From: Methanomicrobiales archaeon
GTDB taxonomy: Archaea > Halobacteriota > Methanomicrobia > Methanomicrobiales > JACTUA01
DNA length: 5,308 bases
Assembly: GCA_028678815.1 (NCBI GenBank)
Contig: JAJRCS010000201.1
Coordinates: 1-5,308 of the forward strand
Direction of reading: 5' to 3'
Shown here: one piece after another, positions 5,217 to 5,308 of the stretch
Layout of the letters: each line of letters starts with the position of its first letter
How positions within the stretch are numbered: position 1 is the first letter of the stretch
Position numbers and translations under genes: made by a program
The notes under the pieces: generated by a model
The model's database searches: none
The model's input: the letters and a program-made list of their open reading frames with translations, nothing else
Told to the model about the DNA's origin: nothing

Positions 5217-5308
5217 GCGCATACCCCCGAGCCCCCCGTCATGCTGATCACCGGTCTCCCCTGGCTGCCGGGAGAGGTTGGTCATCTCCCGCCATAATGC
5301 CTCTCAAG
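5217..5308 (-). other. Upstream leader of the dehydrogenase, with alternative start and possible end of an upstream gene
   Basis: In-frame ATGs occur at 5285 and 5222, before the preferred start at 5216. ATG 5285 overlaps, as ATGA, a TGA at 5284-5282 that would close a frame entering from the right edge (eight codons ending HYGGR). A second incoming frame ends at 5250-5248 (ending AARGDR). Either could be the tail of an upstream cluster gene. With fewer than 20 codons in view, neither can be identified. No TATA-like sequence was seen here, which is compatible with read-through from an upstream gene. Confidence 0.4.

Overview
The window is GC-rich DNA carrying three genes on the minus strand, in transcription order: a nucleotide-sugar dehydrogenase, a GT-B glycosyltransferase and the oligosaccharyltransferase AglB. 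AglB is the archaeal/STT3 type, and a TATA-like box and a strong purine-rich Shine-Dalgarno precede it, so the source is an archaeon. The heavy use of GGG, CTC, ATC and CGG codons and the gene combination suggest a GC-rich euryarchaeal methanogen, perhaps Methanomicrobiales. That placement is inference, because the window holds no phylogenetic marker.

Layout from right to left, the direction of transcription. Positions 5308-5217 are a short leader containing an alternative upstream start and possibly the last codons of an unseen upstream gene. Positions 5216-3765 encode a WecC-like UDP-sugar 6-dehydrogenase. Only 8 bp later, positions 3756-2617 encode a GT4-like glycosyltransferase. A 416-bp non-coding gap follows (2616-2201). 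Positions 2200 to the left edge encode AglB, cut by the window after 733 codons.

The proteins fit one N-glycosylation pathway. The dehydrogenase would make a UDP-linked uronic acid, the glycosyltransferase would add a sugar to the lipid-linked glycan on the cytoplasmic face, and AglB would transfer the finished glycan to Asn-X-Ser/Thr sites outside the membrane. Actual sugars and acceptors cannot be read from sequence.

The least ordinary part is the 416-bp gap. It holds two 40-bp direct repeats that differ by four transitions, two shorter partial copies, five copies of the octamer GAGCRACG, three copies of AAGTCGCGG, and about eleven short perfect inverted repeats with mostly 3-5 nt loops. 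This looks like a mosaic non-coding repeat element or structured RNA, not a gene. Second in interest, the dehydrogenase carries a charged insertion built from 24-bp tandem units just after its catalytic cysteine, and a nearby patch of lower-GC, atypical codons.
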